Positions 27,022 through 37,556 of a stretch of DNA of 64,000 nucleotides are shown here, one piece after another; the stretch's first letter is position 1, and every line of letters begins with the position of its first letter. This stretch comes from Candidatus Poribacteria bacterium (GTDB lineage: Bacteria; Poribacteria; WGA-4E; JAJDTR01): positions 55,426-119,425 of the forward strand of contig JAJDTR010000153.1 in assembly GCA_022827055.1 (NCBI GenBank), given 5' to 3'. The notes beneath the pieces were generated by a model. The model saw only the letters and a program-made list of their open reading frames with translations, was not told the DNA's origin and ran no database searches. The position numbers and the translations under genes were made by a program.

Positions 27022-30000
27022 TTAAAAAGTAGCGCCAAGCCCAACTTGCACGCTGGCATTATCGTACTCTCCCAAACGCCATCTGCCATACCCGGCTTTG
27101 AGATTCAGCGTAGGGGTTATGTAAAGACGGATTCCCGCCTCATAATGGTGAAGATATTCCTCAATAAAGTTGGCGTCTCGGCCGGCGTCGCCATTTTCGG
27201 ATTGGAGTTTTACGGAAGCCGTCGCGTCAACCGCAACTCGACCGAGCGGATAGAACTTAACGCTGCCGCCAAGGAGAGGCGTGAATTGCCTCGATTGACG
27301 TACCCGTGAGAAACTGGGATCCGAGGGCCGGTGTCCTGCGGCGCCAGCGAGGAACGCGAATGAGACGGGGTTTTCTCGCGTTGAAGGCCCCCATTGAACG
27401 GTGCCGCTAATGTAATCCGGGTTTTCATAGGTGTAATCCAATCGCGCTCCAAGTGTCTGATAACCTTTGCCTTCTTGCAGAAGGGCAAGACTCATCACGT
27501 TCCCCCTCTCCCAACCGGAGTAAAAGCCTTCACTGTCCACCACATTAGACCACGAATGAACCGCCCATACCCCCTGATGCTTCTGAGACGTCGGCTCTTT
27601 GGTTTCTATCATTTTTTCTTCCGTTTTCGATACCATTCCCGTACCGGCGGAACCAGGCGGCGCTATAACAGAAACCTCGGGTGGGGAATCAACACCCATG
27701 ATGGGGCTATCGTCCCGACGTCTGATTGTTACCGATCTAACTTCCGACCGCAATACATTCCCCTCCGTATCTGCCGCAGCGACAAAGTACGAGAAAATCC
27801 CAGCCGCCCGAACGTCGCTGCGCGGAATAGTGCCAGCGTAGATTTCAGGAGTACCAGTTGTTTCGAGTTCCATCCATCCGTCGTCGTCGTAGTGAACGAA
27901 GACTGTGTCGATTGAAATGTCACTATTAACTACAGCCTTAAGATTAATACTGTGGTTTGTGTAGACCCAAGCATCATCCGATGGTTCTAGAATGACGATT
28001 CCGGGAGGAGGGTTCGAGAGAATATCCTCTCCGTCAACTTTAATGCGATACTCTAATTCACCGGCTGGTGTAGACGGGGGCCACTTCACGTGATAAACCC
28101 AAGCACCTAAGTCAGTTTTTGTCCCCAGCGGCTGCATCTGTAGGACGCCCCGATCCAATACTTGGCCAGAAGTGCCGTATATTTCATAGTGGACTTCAAC
28201 CCGCCGAGGCTTTGCTGCGCGGACAAGCTCCACGGTGAGTTCCCGGCTAGTTGACGCCGGGGTTTCTGCAATCTCACGATCAAGAAGATGGTGAACTCCG
28301 GGCACGATGCTTACAGTCTTCAAGTCAGACACTTCACCAACGGTGCATGTGACGGTGTATTCACCTTTGAAGAGCCGACAGTGATTGACGCTTCCAACAC
28401 CCTCATCAATAATGTGCCCGCGACTTCCTAAAATCGCGATCTGCGTGTGTGGCGGCGACGCATTCACCGTCAGCGTGCCGGTTGTCTGTTGTCTGATCTT
28501 CTCAAGCAGGGGACTGAAGATTGGGTGGTTTTGGCCAACGTGCGGCGGCAGTTCTATATTGGGGTTGTGGCTAAGCGCTTGTTTGAACGCGGCGATTATG
28601 CTCTCTTGAGGATCCCCGCGCCCCCATGTCGAACACCCCAAGTAAAGATGCGCTCTAGCTCTATTATCCGGATGAGTCAATCCGTCCAAGGCTGACTCCA
28701 ATAGTCGAATTGCTTCTTCGAATTCCGCGTGTTCATATCGTTCTATACCACCCAATAACCACTGTGCATAAGGTGAGGCATCAGCATAAGAATCTGGTTT
28801 TGGTGAAAGTTTTACCTGTGGAGAAGGGGACGCGGTAGCATCCAAGTCACCTTTGGCTTCGAGAAGCTGGGTCAGATACTTTGATGGAATCGCGAAATTG
28901 AGCGAACCATCAAGCTCCGGAACCTTTAGCGCCGTGACTGCTACAACTTCACCGCTGCTGTTTACGATTGGACCGCCCGCACTCCCGGGTTCCACCAGAG
29001 CGTCAATCTCGAAGTATTGGACGCCGCCCATAAAGCGGGTGCGACTGATGGTTCCATCGGTGAATTCGTCAGCAGAAACCGACGAATTATTGAATACACG
29101 AATTTGGTCACCCTCCTGAATCGTGTCACTGTTGCCAATAGGGAGCGTTGGAGCAAAGGCGGTTTCGACCTGAATTAGCGCCAGGTTTCGGGATTTGTCT
29201 GACTTTAGCAAAAGGGCAGGGAGCGATTCATCGGCAGAATGCAAATGCCGCCCGACAGGTTTCACTTCGTTCAACGTTGAACCGTCGACGACGTGGAAGT
29301 CGGTTGCAACTTGGTTGGGCCGGACGAAAAATCCCGTTCCCAAACGACCTTGCCTACCATTTGGATCCCGTCCGAAAATATGTACGGTAGCGGTTTGAAG
29401 TCGATTAACTATGGCCTTTTGGGGATCGGAAACCTCGTCCTTCCTCCCCGCAGGCGTCTCTACTTCGCTCTTGGCACGTCCATCTTCGGCTCGTTCTGCC
29501 TCAATATTTGGTTGTTCTGTGTCGCGATCCACTCGTGTTGCTTTTGCGTGGGCACTTTCCGCTTCAGAGCTCTCTGGGAGAGCATGATCTCCCTGTTTTT
29601 TTTCACGTTCCTTACTTCCCGTGTCGGACTTGGGGTTGGACGGTAATCGAACACCAAGCGTTCGAAGCATACCCTTAAGATAATTTGATGGAACAGCGAA
29701 ATTCAAATTTTGGGCATCGTCAGTTACAAAAGCACTGGTGGCAACGCCTATGACTTCAGCCTTTCCGTTTAGGACAGGACCACCGCTACTTCCTGAAGAT
29801 ATCGGAGCCGTGATTTGAAGGAGATCGATGTTGAAATCCCGACGAATTGCACTTAGTGTGCCGTCAGAGAATGTACCTTCAAATCCATGCGGACTACCAA
29901 CGACATATACCGTCTCGCCTTTCCTAACCGAATTACTGTCGCCGATGTAGAGCGGTGATACTTGAGTTGATGGAACTTCCAGTATTGCCAAATCGTACGT

Positions 30001-30306
30001 TGCATCGACATCTCGAACGGACTTGATAGCATGGACTTGTACTTGTCCAACGCGCTTGTAGGCTATTATCGACGCGTCTTCGATGACGTGAAAGTTGGTC
30101 ACAATCAGATTTGGGGTCACAAAGAACCCACTCCCCTGACCGAACTCAGTCAGCCCCGAATCCCCAGTGGCGATCAATACTGTAGCCTCGTCCGCGCGCG
30201 CCGCAATCTCCATCCCTGTGAGTTCGTCCGCCAATGCACGGCACGACAGCATAATCAGCGCCAAACTCACAAAACTCGCGAATGGCCTTCTCTTATTTCT
30301 CCACAT
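27022..30306 (-). CDS. Tandem trypsin-like protease / C-terminal beta-barrel outer-membrane protein
   Basis: A 1,094-residue secreted protein. It has a signal peptide (residues 1-25, FASFVSLALIMLSCRALA), then a trypsin-like domain with His73 (TNFHVI), Asp105 (YDLAIL) and Ser174 (GSSGGP), a complete triad. A charged linker (about 225-295) follows, then a second trypsin-like domain with His338 (TDFHVV) but Asn374 in place of Asp (RNLALI) and GSAGGP in place of GxSGGP, so probably inactive. Next come a TPR-like helical segment (ASPYAQWLLGGIERYEHAEF), Ig-like/PEGA-type beta domains (GIVILEPSDDAWVYTNHSINL, AGIFSYFVAAAD), and about 190 C-terminal residues of alternating strands ending VQVGLGATF. 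This resembles an outer-membrane beta-barrel with terminal Phe. The protein may display a DegP-type protease on the surface. A TTG extension to 30351 has no Shine-Dalgarno. Confidence 0.8.
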   Translation of the reverse strand: MWRNKRRPFASFVSLALIMLSCRALADELTGMEIAARADEATVLIATGDSGLTEFGQGSGFFVTPNLIVTNFHVIEDASIIAYKRVGQVQVHAIKSVRDVDATYDLAILEVPSTQVSPLYIGDSNSVRKGETVYVVGSPHGFEGTFSDGTLSAIRRDFNIDLLQITAPISSGSSGGPVLNGKAEVIGVATSAFVTDDAQNLNFAVPSNYLKGMLRTLGVRLPSNPKSDTGSKEREKKQGDHALPESSEAESAHAKATRVDRDTEQPNIEAERAEDGRAKSEVETPAGRKDEVSDPQKAIVNRLQTATVHIFGRDPNGRQGRLGTGFFVRPNQVATDFHVVDGSTLNEVKPVGRHLHSADESLPALLLKSDKSRNLALIQVETAFAPTLPIGNSDTIQEGDQIRVFNNSSVSADEFTDGTISRTRFMGGVQYFEIDALVEPGSAGGPIVNSSGEVVAVTALKVPELDGSLNFAIPSKYLTQLLEAKGDLDATASPSPQVKLSPKPDSYADASPYAQWLLGGIERYEHAEFEEAIRLLESALDGLTHPDNRARAHLYLGCSTWGRGDPQESIIAAFKQALSHNPNIELPPHVGQNHPIFSPLLEKIRQQTTGTLTVNASPPHTQIAILGSRGHIIDEGVGSVNHCRLFKGEYTVTCTVGEVSDLKTVSIVPGVHHLLDREIAETPASTSRELTVELVRAAKPRRVEVHYEIYGTSGQVLDRGVLQMQPLGTKTDLGAWVYHVKWPPSTPAGELEYRIKVDGEDILSNPPPGIVILEPSDDAWVYTNHSINLKAVVNSDISIDTVFVHYDDDGWMELETTGTPEIYAGTIPRSDVRAAGIFSYFVAAADTEGNVLRSEVRSVTIRRRDDSPIMGVDSPPEVSVIAPPGSAGTGMVSKTEEKMIETKEPTSQKHQGVWAVHSWSNVVDSEGFYSGWERGNVMSLALLQEGKGYQTLGARLDYTYENPDYISGTVQWGPSTRENPVSFAFLAGAAGHRPSDPSFSRVRQSRQFTPLLGGSVKFYPLGRVAVDATASVKLQSENGDAGRDANFIEEYLHHYEAGIRLYITPTLNLKAGYGRWRLGEYDNASVQVGLGATF

Positions 30307-30614
30307 TGGCTTTAAATTGAAGTTCGAGGGGGAATAGGCATGATACGGCAAAGTGGACTTGCGTACGCGTGAACTGCAGTAAACATCTTTCCAAGATAAT
30401 GCTTGGTGCTGCCGACAGGAATAGAGGTTTCAACGCATGCCAACAAGCAATATTATACTATACGTTAAGTAAAGTTTTCAATTGCGCGATAGGGATTTGG
30501 AGGCACGGTCGCGAAAATACGCAATTCAGGCGACAGGGACCGATCACCACTACGCATGAAGAAGTTATCATTCAATACCTCCAAATCCTTATCATTTTTT
30601 CGATTCTAAGCGCA
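30307..30614. other. Intergenic region upstream of the protease gene
   Basis: This 308-bp stretch holds the minus-strand promoter at 30452-30481. Nothing else was recognised. Confidence 0.5.
30452..30481 (-). promoter_or_regulatory. Sigma-70 promoter of the tandem-protease gene
   Basis: On the minus strand TTGAAA (30481-30476) and a perfect TATAAT (30457-30452) are separated by 18 bp. The start codon is about 145 nt downstream. Confidence 0.55.
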
Positions 30615-31997
30615 TTAAAACCTTAATCTCATGATTGCGCCGAAGCGGTTCTTGCCGGTGACCGGGTCGAAACTAAAAGTTCTGCCACTCGTCGACCCGT
30701 GTAATTCCCGATTGATTCGGTTGGCAGATACGCCGGCATGTATAGCAGAACCTATGGAGAATACTATGGCTGCTCCGAGTCCCCCTAGAGCCACCCCGTC
30801 TTCCTCCAATGCGGTACCAACGACAAAAGTCGTCCACGATGCGGTGTGAAGGAGGAAAAACCCCACCCCGTCTGCGTATTGTTCATTGTAAGCCTGCCCC
30901 AATCCCGGCATAAGAAAAGACAACCCGACCGCGAGACCTGGGTTTTTTTCACCAGACAGTGCGGGAAACGGCGGCTTTCGCTTCGGAGGATAAACAGGTG
31001 TTTCGGTTGTGTCGGTTAAATTAACATGGGTGGGATTTCTTGATGGAGGTGCGAAATTGTGTGTATCTCTCTCAGGGACAATGAGCCTTTCAATTTCCAG
31101 TATTTGGTCCATTGGAAAAACCAATTGGTTGCCATCGGTCATGCGAACCTCAATGGATTGGTTCGGGATTTCTCTGACGATTGTACCCAAAATCTTCGAA
31201 CCGTTTCTGAGATAAACGACAGCGGTTTTTGCTCTCGGTGGGAGCGAAACTCTTGCAATGTGCCGTATGTCGTCCGTTGAATAAACCAACTGACTTCCAT
31301 CAGCCGTGCGAAGCCAAAGGCATTCATTTGGGATTTCCCTGATGATTTTACCGATAATCTTTGAACCAGTTTTGAGATGAACGACAACTCTTGAGTCTGC
31401 TTCGGTTGGAACCCACAATCTTTCAACTTGTAATACAAGGTCCATCGAATAGACCAACTGGTTCCCATCGGATGTACGAATCTCAATGGATTCATTTGGG
31501 ATTTCACTAATGATCGTACCAATAATCTTTGAACCGCTTCTGAGGTGAAGGACAGCCTTTGTATTTGCTATCGCTGAAACCCAAAGCCTTTCAATCTCCA
31601 TTATGTCTTCGTCGGCATAAACCAAGTGGTGGCCCTGAGCCGTGCGAATTTCAACTGACTGATTGGGAGATGACTTGGTCATTGTGCCGATAATCTTGGA
31701 ACCGTCTTGGAGATAAAGGACAACCTTCTCGTCTGCTATAGTGGAGACAGAAAGTTTTTGGATTCCGAGGATGTCATCTACTGATCGAACCAACTCCTTA
31801 CCATCAAGAGTCTGAATCGAAACGGATTCATTTGCGAGTTCCTTAATGATTTTACCAACATCCACTGAACCGTCTTTGCGATAAATCACGGCTCTTTCTT
31901 CTGTGTCGGCGGTTATTGATGTTGTGGTGACTAATGTGGCAACCAACACGAGTATCGTTCCGATAGCTATCGGCGATAATCTTCCAGGCTTGTTCAT
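30615..31997 (-). CDS. Secreted/membrane protein with five 56-residue beta repeats
   Basis: This 460-residue protein has an N-terminal membrane segment or signal (IAIGTILVLVATLVTTTSITA, about 9-30). Five tandem repeats of 55-56 residues follow (about 34-312), with consensus V.L..GSKIIGTI..EIPN.SIEIRT.DG.QLVYS.DDI..IERL. The pattern of short strands resembles small SH3/Sm-like beta barrels that read out an X-DGS-...-G motif, but I know no named family. A Pro-rich linker then leads to a C-terminal membrane part (LSFLMPGLGQAYNEQYADGVGFFLLH), similar to DUF5683-type membrane segments. The start is firm: AAAAGGAGACTCAC before the ATG at 31997. The next upstream gene, on the same strand, also encodes a membrane-anchored beta-domain protein. 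Confidence 0.75.
   Translation of the reverse strand: MNKPGRLSPIAIGTILVLVATLVTTTSITADTEERAVIYRKDGSVDVGKIIKELANESVSIQTLDGKELVRSVDDILGIQKLSVSTIADEKVVLYLQDGSKIIGTMTKSSPNQSVEIRTAQGHHLVYADEDIMEIERLWVSAIANTKAVLHLRSGSKIIGTIISEIPNESIEIRTSDGNQLVYSMDLVLQVERLWVPTEADSRVVVHLKTGSKIIGKIIREIPNECLWLRTADGSQLVYSTDDIRHIARVSLPPRAKTAVVYLRNGSKILGTIVREIPNQSIEVRMTDGNQLVFPMDQILEIERLIVPERDTHNFAPPSRNPTHVNLTDTTETPVYPPKRKPPFPALSGEKNPGLAVGLSFLMPGLGQAYNEQYADGVGFFLLHTASWTTFVVGTALEEDGVALGGLGAAIVFSIGSAIHAGVSANRINRELHGSTSGRTFSFDPVTGKNRFGAIMRLRF
31061..31898 (-). repeat. Five coding tandem repeats of about 168 nt
   Basis: These encode the 55-56-residue units of the protein above. The third to fifth units are most alike (GSKIIGTI, EIPN, QLVYS). 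The first is the most diverged (KDGSVDVGKI). Confidence 0.8.
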
Positions 31998-32283
31998 GTG
32001 AGTCTCCTTTTCTGTAATCTGAATCGTTGGCGGAGATGCTACTTTAGAATGGGAATCGAACCCAGTGAATTGCACCGTAAAGTTGAAACTCCTGCAAGAG
32101 TCTCGGGAAATATCAGTAATTGACAGAATGTTGAATTCGCACATATTCCGAAATGCAATTATGCGAGGCTTTCAGAACCACTGGTAAGAAAGTTCCTAAT
32201 GGATAATCCTCAAGCAGTGGTATTGCAAAAATGACAGGATATTATAGCTGTGCACGGAAGGTAAGGGCTTCTTGCACAAGTTT

Positions 32284-32667
32284 TCACGGATTCAAGAAAT
32301 TGTGCGAAATTCTCTCCGTGGTCTTCCATGATTCGTAGCCGAATGTCTTTTGTTTTCCCTCATAGACTAATCTGATGGCGGTGCCAATTGGAACTTTCAG
32401 ACCGCCCCTTATCGGCGTAATGTTGGATGTTATATTAGGTGGGACTATAAAACTGTCGTCGACTGGTCGCTTGATGAATACATTAGCCCATGGCACAGCG
32501 TTGACAGACACGGACACGGCGGCGGCAGGAACAGCCTTACCACTGGGCACAAGTGGCTTATCTCCTCTGCCTTCAGATGATACGTCCCAGCTCCTAACTA
32601 GAATAGCGATTACAATTACAACAACCACAATTCCAACGCCAAGAAGCACCTCAACATTTCGTGTCAA
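32284..32667 (-). CDS. Membrane-anchored PEGA-like small protein
   Basis: This 127-residue protein has an N-terminal transmembrane helix (VLLGVGIVVVVIVIAILV) followed by a linker and a beta domain (VSVSVNAVPWANVFIKRP ... VPIGTAIRLVYEGKQKTFGYESW). The latter resembles the PEGA-like domains placed outside the membrane in many bacteria. I choose the TTG at 32667 because GGAGGGG lies 9 nt upstream; an extension to 32745 has no site and would put charged residues before the helix. The overall layout matches the 129-residue protein at 51851-52240. Confidence 0.7.
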   Translation of the reverse strand: MTRNVEVLLGVGIVVVVIVIAILVRSWDVSSEGRGDKPLVPSGKAVPAAAVSVSVNAVPWANVFIKRPVDDSFIVPPNITSNITPIRGGLKVPIGTAIRLVYEGKQKTFGYESWKTTERISHNFLNP

Positions 32668-32890
32668 ATTTACGCCCCTCCGATAAAGAAATTGGGCAGC
32701 AGTAATCTTCAGATGACTCCAGCCCCGAATGCAAATGCACGTCACAACTCACCAATTCCAATCGATAATTCAGACTTCGCGGCCTTCGCAATCAAAACCA
32801 CCACCCATGATAGCATAATGATGCCCTGCTTCCCATAGAATTATTCGACAACGGTAAACTTCCTGTGAGTTGAAGTGCCAACATTAAGAT

Positions 32891-32923
32891 GACTCCCTAT
32901 TCGTTGGTAGCAAGTAGGGAGTC
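32891..32923 (-). terminator. Hairpin after the secreted Tyr/Asn/Pro-rich gene
   Basis: GACTCCCTA (32891-32899) pairs perfectly with TAGGGAGTC (32915-32923) around a 15-nt loop, about 10 nt beyond the stop of the minus-strand gene at 32933. The following T-run is weak. Confidence 0.5.
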
Positions 32924-32932
32924 GGTTTCAAA

Positions 32933-33388
32933 CTACCAATTCCACCATGATGACGTGCCATATAGCGAGTTGCTGTAGTTGAAATTGTAGTTTGGTGTCG
33001 ACCAGACACTGGGATATGATACCCTCGGTTGCGTATACGTACGCATTCTAGGAACGTAAGTAGGAAAAGTCGGAGAGGTATACAAGCTACTGGTCGAACG
33101 GGTAGTCTTCGAATAGTACCTTTTTAGGTAGGTTGAGGGATTCCCCGTAGAATACTTACTCGTATTAGGGTTATAATTCCCTGGGAAGGAATAGTTGTTA
33201 TACGGATTCCCGTCTGGAGCAGTCCGATAGTGGGGTCTTACGTAAGTTCCATCTTTACGGAAGTACCCACGTACTCTTACTCTCCTCGCTTCGGCATCAT
33301 CTATTGACGCGAGCACCGTAAGTCCGATTGTTACCACCATCAATTTAACAACGAATAGTGAAGCGATGTTACGCACTATTTTAGGCAT
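32933..33388 (-). CDS. Small secreted protein of the KDGTYVxPHYRT family
   Basis: The 151-residue protein has a signal peptide (SLFVVKLMVVTIGLTVLASIDDAEA). A conserved block follows (RVRGYFRKDGTYVRPHYRTAPDG, NPYNNYSFPGNYNP), then a low-complexity Tyr/Ser/Thr/Asn/Pro tail ending in TSSWWNW. I have seen the KDGTYV.PHYRT block in short exported proteins of many bacteria, but its function is not known to me. The ATG at 33388 follows AAGGAGGCTATA, an ideal site; longer in-frame starts are not supported. The tail composition suggests an extracellular, flexible or wall-associated protein. Confidence 0.75.
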   Translation of the reverse strand: MPKIVRNIASLFVVKLMVVTIGLTVLASIDDAEARRVRVRGYFRKDGTYVRPHYRTAPDGNPYNNYSFPGNYNPNTSKYSTGNPSTYLKRYYSKTTRSTSSLYTSPTFPTYVPRMRTYTQPRVSYPSVWSTPNYNFNYSNSLYGTSSWWNW

Positions 33389-33926
33389 TATAGCCTCCTT
33401 GTGGTTAGCATTTGCCTTATTGGCATATGGTGCCGGAGTAGGTACGGGGGAACTTGCAAACTCGGTTAACCCGGTGGTATGTACAAGTCGGCCCGTACCA
33501 TTCCAGGAACAAGTATTAACAAGTGTCAAAATTGACACTGTTACGAAAAACGATTCAAGGAGGCACGAATCGCAATTGTTATGCCAACCGAGCGTTGATT
33601 TGGGAAGTGTGTCCGTATTTTTTTGACACGAAGGTTTCGTTTGCTGGCTCGGGTTAAAGGAGATTTTGACGTCAGCGAAATGCCAACAGATGGCACGAGA
33701 AGGACGGCGGGAAGCACTCTCCCTACCAAGTTCGCGTAAAACGGACGCTTGTCATCTTTTTTGAAGGGAGCAGAGTTTGTAGCGTAATAGGAGGGATATT
33801 GCCGATTTGGCGATCACCGACCGCACCTACGCGAGTGTTATTCAACCGGCTTGATTCAAGTGGATTCGATAGTGGCAAATTATATCCAATATGTATCAGA
33901 TTGTCAACGCAACTGACAAGGCGCCT

Positions 33927-34495
33927 CAGGGGAAACGCATCTGATTTTGCATTGACAACTATACGTGTGTATAGTATGATAGGGAACGAACAAATATGCG
34001 GCGGTGTGGATGCGTTCTTCCGCAAATCGCCAATTCTCCGGGTTCCATCAGGGTGATGCATTGGCTCTTCACATACCTGAAATTGACCTTCGTGACGACA
34101 AACTTTTTTTTCTGTTAACATCTTGTTCACATTTGCCCGCGTACGAACCCGCGCTATCAAAGGAAAGTATTGAATAAAACCATGTGAACACCCCCTTGGA
34201 ATCATGCCTCCGTTCACATTTTTGTACCTAATGTTTTGCGGCTATTTTTTAAAAAAATAGGAACAAATTCCGCCAAAAACGCCCCAGAAGGGCAGCAGAT
34301 CAACATTTTTGTTCACATTGTTGGACTCTCAAGCGGCGGACAAACGAGCGATCGAAAGAATGAGGGCATATACAGATTTCATACACCTTCCGCTCCGATG
34401 ATGCTGTGGAGTGAGTAACCTATGAAGTTGGAAACGGTCGCTGCGGTTAGTTTGAAGGTGAGAGCGATTGAGTGATTTTAGATGCGTTACCCCTA
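33927..34495. mobile_element. 569-bp TIR-bounded element with the same ends as the MITE
   Basis: This takes up much of the 1.3-kb gene-free stretch 33389-34691. CAGGGGAAACGCATCTGA (33927-33944) and TTAGATGCGTTACCCCTA (34478-34495) match the inverted ends of the 52381 element with one to three changes. The interior differs and contains a strong promoter with an operator-like palindrome (33952-33980), four GTTCACAT-type octamers and an AT-rich palindrome (34242-34260), but no supported gene. I see no target duplication. Outside the element, 33389-33926 and 34496-34691 hold nothing I can name. Confidence 0.55.
33952..33980 (+). promoter_or_regulatory. Near-consensus promoter with embedded operator palindrome
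   Basis: TTGACA (33952-33957) and TATGAT (33975-33980) are separated by 17 bp. The spacer is the perfect inverted repeat ACTATAC-GTGT-GTATAGT (33958-33975), a typical repressor-binding arrangement. No gene follows within 700 bp; the only following frame is about 40 codons without a Shine-Dalgarno. Confidence 0.6.
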
Positions 34496-34691
34496 CCTGC
34501 GGGTACGGGAAGCGGGAATCCGCGGATGCTAACTCTCGGCGGCGCGGTTTTGGGGCGGTAGTCCACACCATACTATGAAAATCCTTGACAACCTGTTCCT
34601 GCGTCTGTATTCTTTCCCAAGGACAACAGGTCTTAATTTCCGAGATCTTGACATCTCTTGCAAGGAGTCGTGGCTTGAGGAAGGAGCGAAT

Positions 34692-35822
34692 ATGGATGCG
34701 AGGGAACTTACGGTAGAACTAATCGCCCACAACACCGTGAGTTATAACAGTAATACTGAAGTAATGAAGTTTCTTAGGCAACGAATGTTGGAGATAGATT
34801 GCCAAGTCGAGTGGGTCGAATATGTTGATCCGGACGGCGTGCAGAAAGTAAATCTGATTGGCAAAAAAGGCGGGAACCACGATCCGGGAGATCGCGGTAT
34901 CGCACTGCTAGGTCATATTGATACAGTGCCCGCCATAGGCTGGGAATCGAGTGCGTTCGAGGCTCGAATAGAGGGCACAAAGATCTATGGCCGCGGAAGC
35001 TGCGATATGAAGGGCAGCGTGGCTTGCATGCTCGAGACCGCCTCAAGATATTCTAACTCCGATCTGGACTATCCGCTGTACGTGATTGTTACCGCCGATG
35101 AGGAGGTAGGCTTCCACGGCGCACAAGCCGTTACGGACAAGTCGGACCTGTTCAAGGGAGCATTCCCGCGCTACGGCGTTGTGGGCGAACCAACGTTGCT
35201 CGGGGTCATCCACGCACACAAAGGCATTGTCCAGATGGCAGTCACCGCCCGTGGACAGGCTGCGCATAGCAGTACCGGGGAAGGCGACAACGCTAATCTG
35301 AAGTTGATACCGTTCCTAACGGAGATGCGGGACATTTACTTCACCTTAACGACGGATTCAAAATATTTCAATGACGACTTCGATCCCCCTTTCGCAGACT
35401 GGAACATCACGATAGACAACGGCGATTGCGCTCCAAACATCACTCCCCCGTTCAGTATATGCAGGATCAACTATCGTCCGATGCCGGGACAGGACCCGTA
35501 TGAATGGATAGATCGCGCTCGCCAATCTGCTGAAAAACACGGATTGGAATTTGAGCTCCGCGCCGCCGCGGAGCCAATGGTTACTCCCCGCGAATCCGAA
35601 GTTGTGCGCGCCGCGCTTGATATTACGGGAGAAGAGAACCCTCGTACAGTCGCCTACGGCACCGATGGAGCCGTGTTTGGACAGCACATGGAACTGGTTG
35701 TGATTGGCCCCGGGAGTATACTTCAAGCACACACCGTGGACGAATGGATGGAGCTCGACCAGTTCCCCAAAGCCGTATCCGTTTTCAGCCAATTTGTCGA
35801 ACGATTCTGCAAGAAAACGTAA
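34692..35822 (+). CDS. M20 family peptidase/deacylase (ArgE/DapE/CPG2-like)
   Basis: This is a 376-residue metallohydrolase with two zinc ions. The ligand motifs are visible: LLGHIDTVP (His75, Asp77), GRGSCDMKGS (Asp105), TADEEVG (catalytic Glu137, Glu138), and a GEPT segment. The dimerisation-domain segment AHSSTGEG is also present. The length and motifs fit acetylornithine deacetylase or succinyl-diaminopimelate desuccinylase, and lysA downstream makes the DapE type attractive, but motif evidence cannot separate them. The ATG at 34692 follows GGAAGGAG; the in-frame ATG at 34575 has no site. Confidence 0.9.
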   Translation: MDARELTVELIAHNTVSYNSNTEVMKFLRQRMLEIDCQVEWVEYVDPDGVQKVNLIGKKGGNHDPGDRGIALLGHIDTVPAIGWESSAFEARIEGTKIYGRGSCDMKGSVACMLETASRYSNSDLDYPLYVIVTADEEVGFHGAQAVTDKSDLFKGAFPRYGVVGEPTLLGVIHAHKGIVQMAVTARGQAAHSSTGEGDNANLKLIPFLTEMRDIYFTLTTDSKYFNDDFDPPFADWNITIDNGDCAPNITPPFSICRINYRPMPGQDPYEWIDRARQSAEKHGLEFELRAAAEPMVTPRESEVVRAALDITGEENPRTVAYGTDGAVFGQHMELVVIGPGSILQAHTVDEWMELDQFPKAVSVFSQFVERFCKKT

Positions 35823-37437
<1,615 letters not shown>

Positions 37438-37556
37438 GGGTTATCTAGTTGAAGAAACTCTGTTATTCCGGAAAAAAGAAATTTCCCTACGCATTCGGAC
37501 CGAATAAGAATTGAATTGTGAAACTACAAATACTTGGATGGAGATGACATACTGAG

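Noticed and set aside
33723..34217. Minus-strand open frame of 164 codons
   Set aside because: It crosses the left terminal repeat and the promoter-operator of the TIR-bounded element, has no recognisable domain and odd composition; treated as chance.
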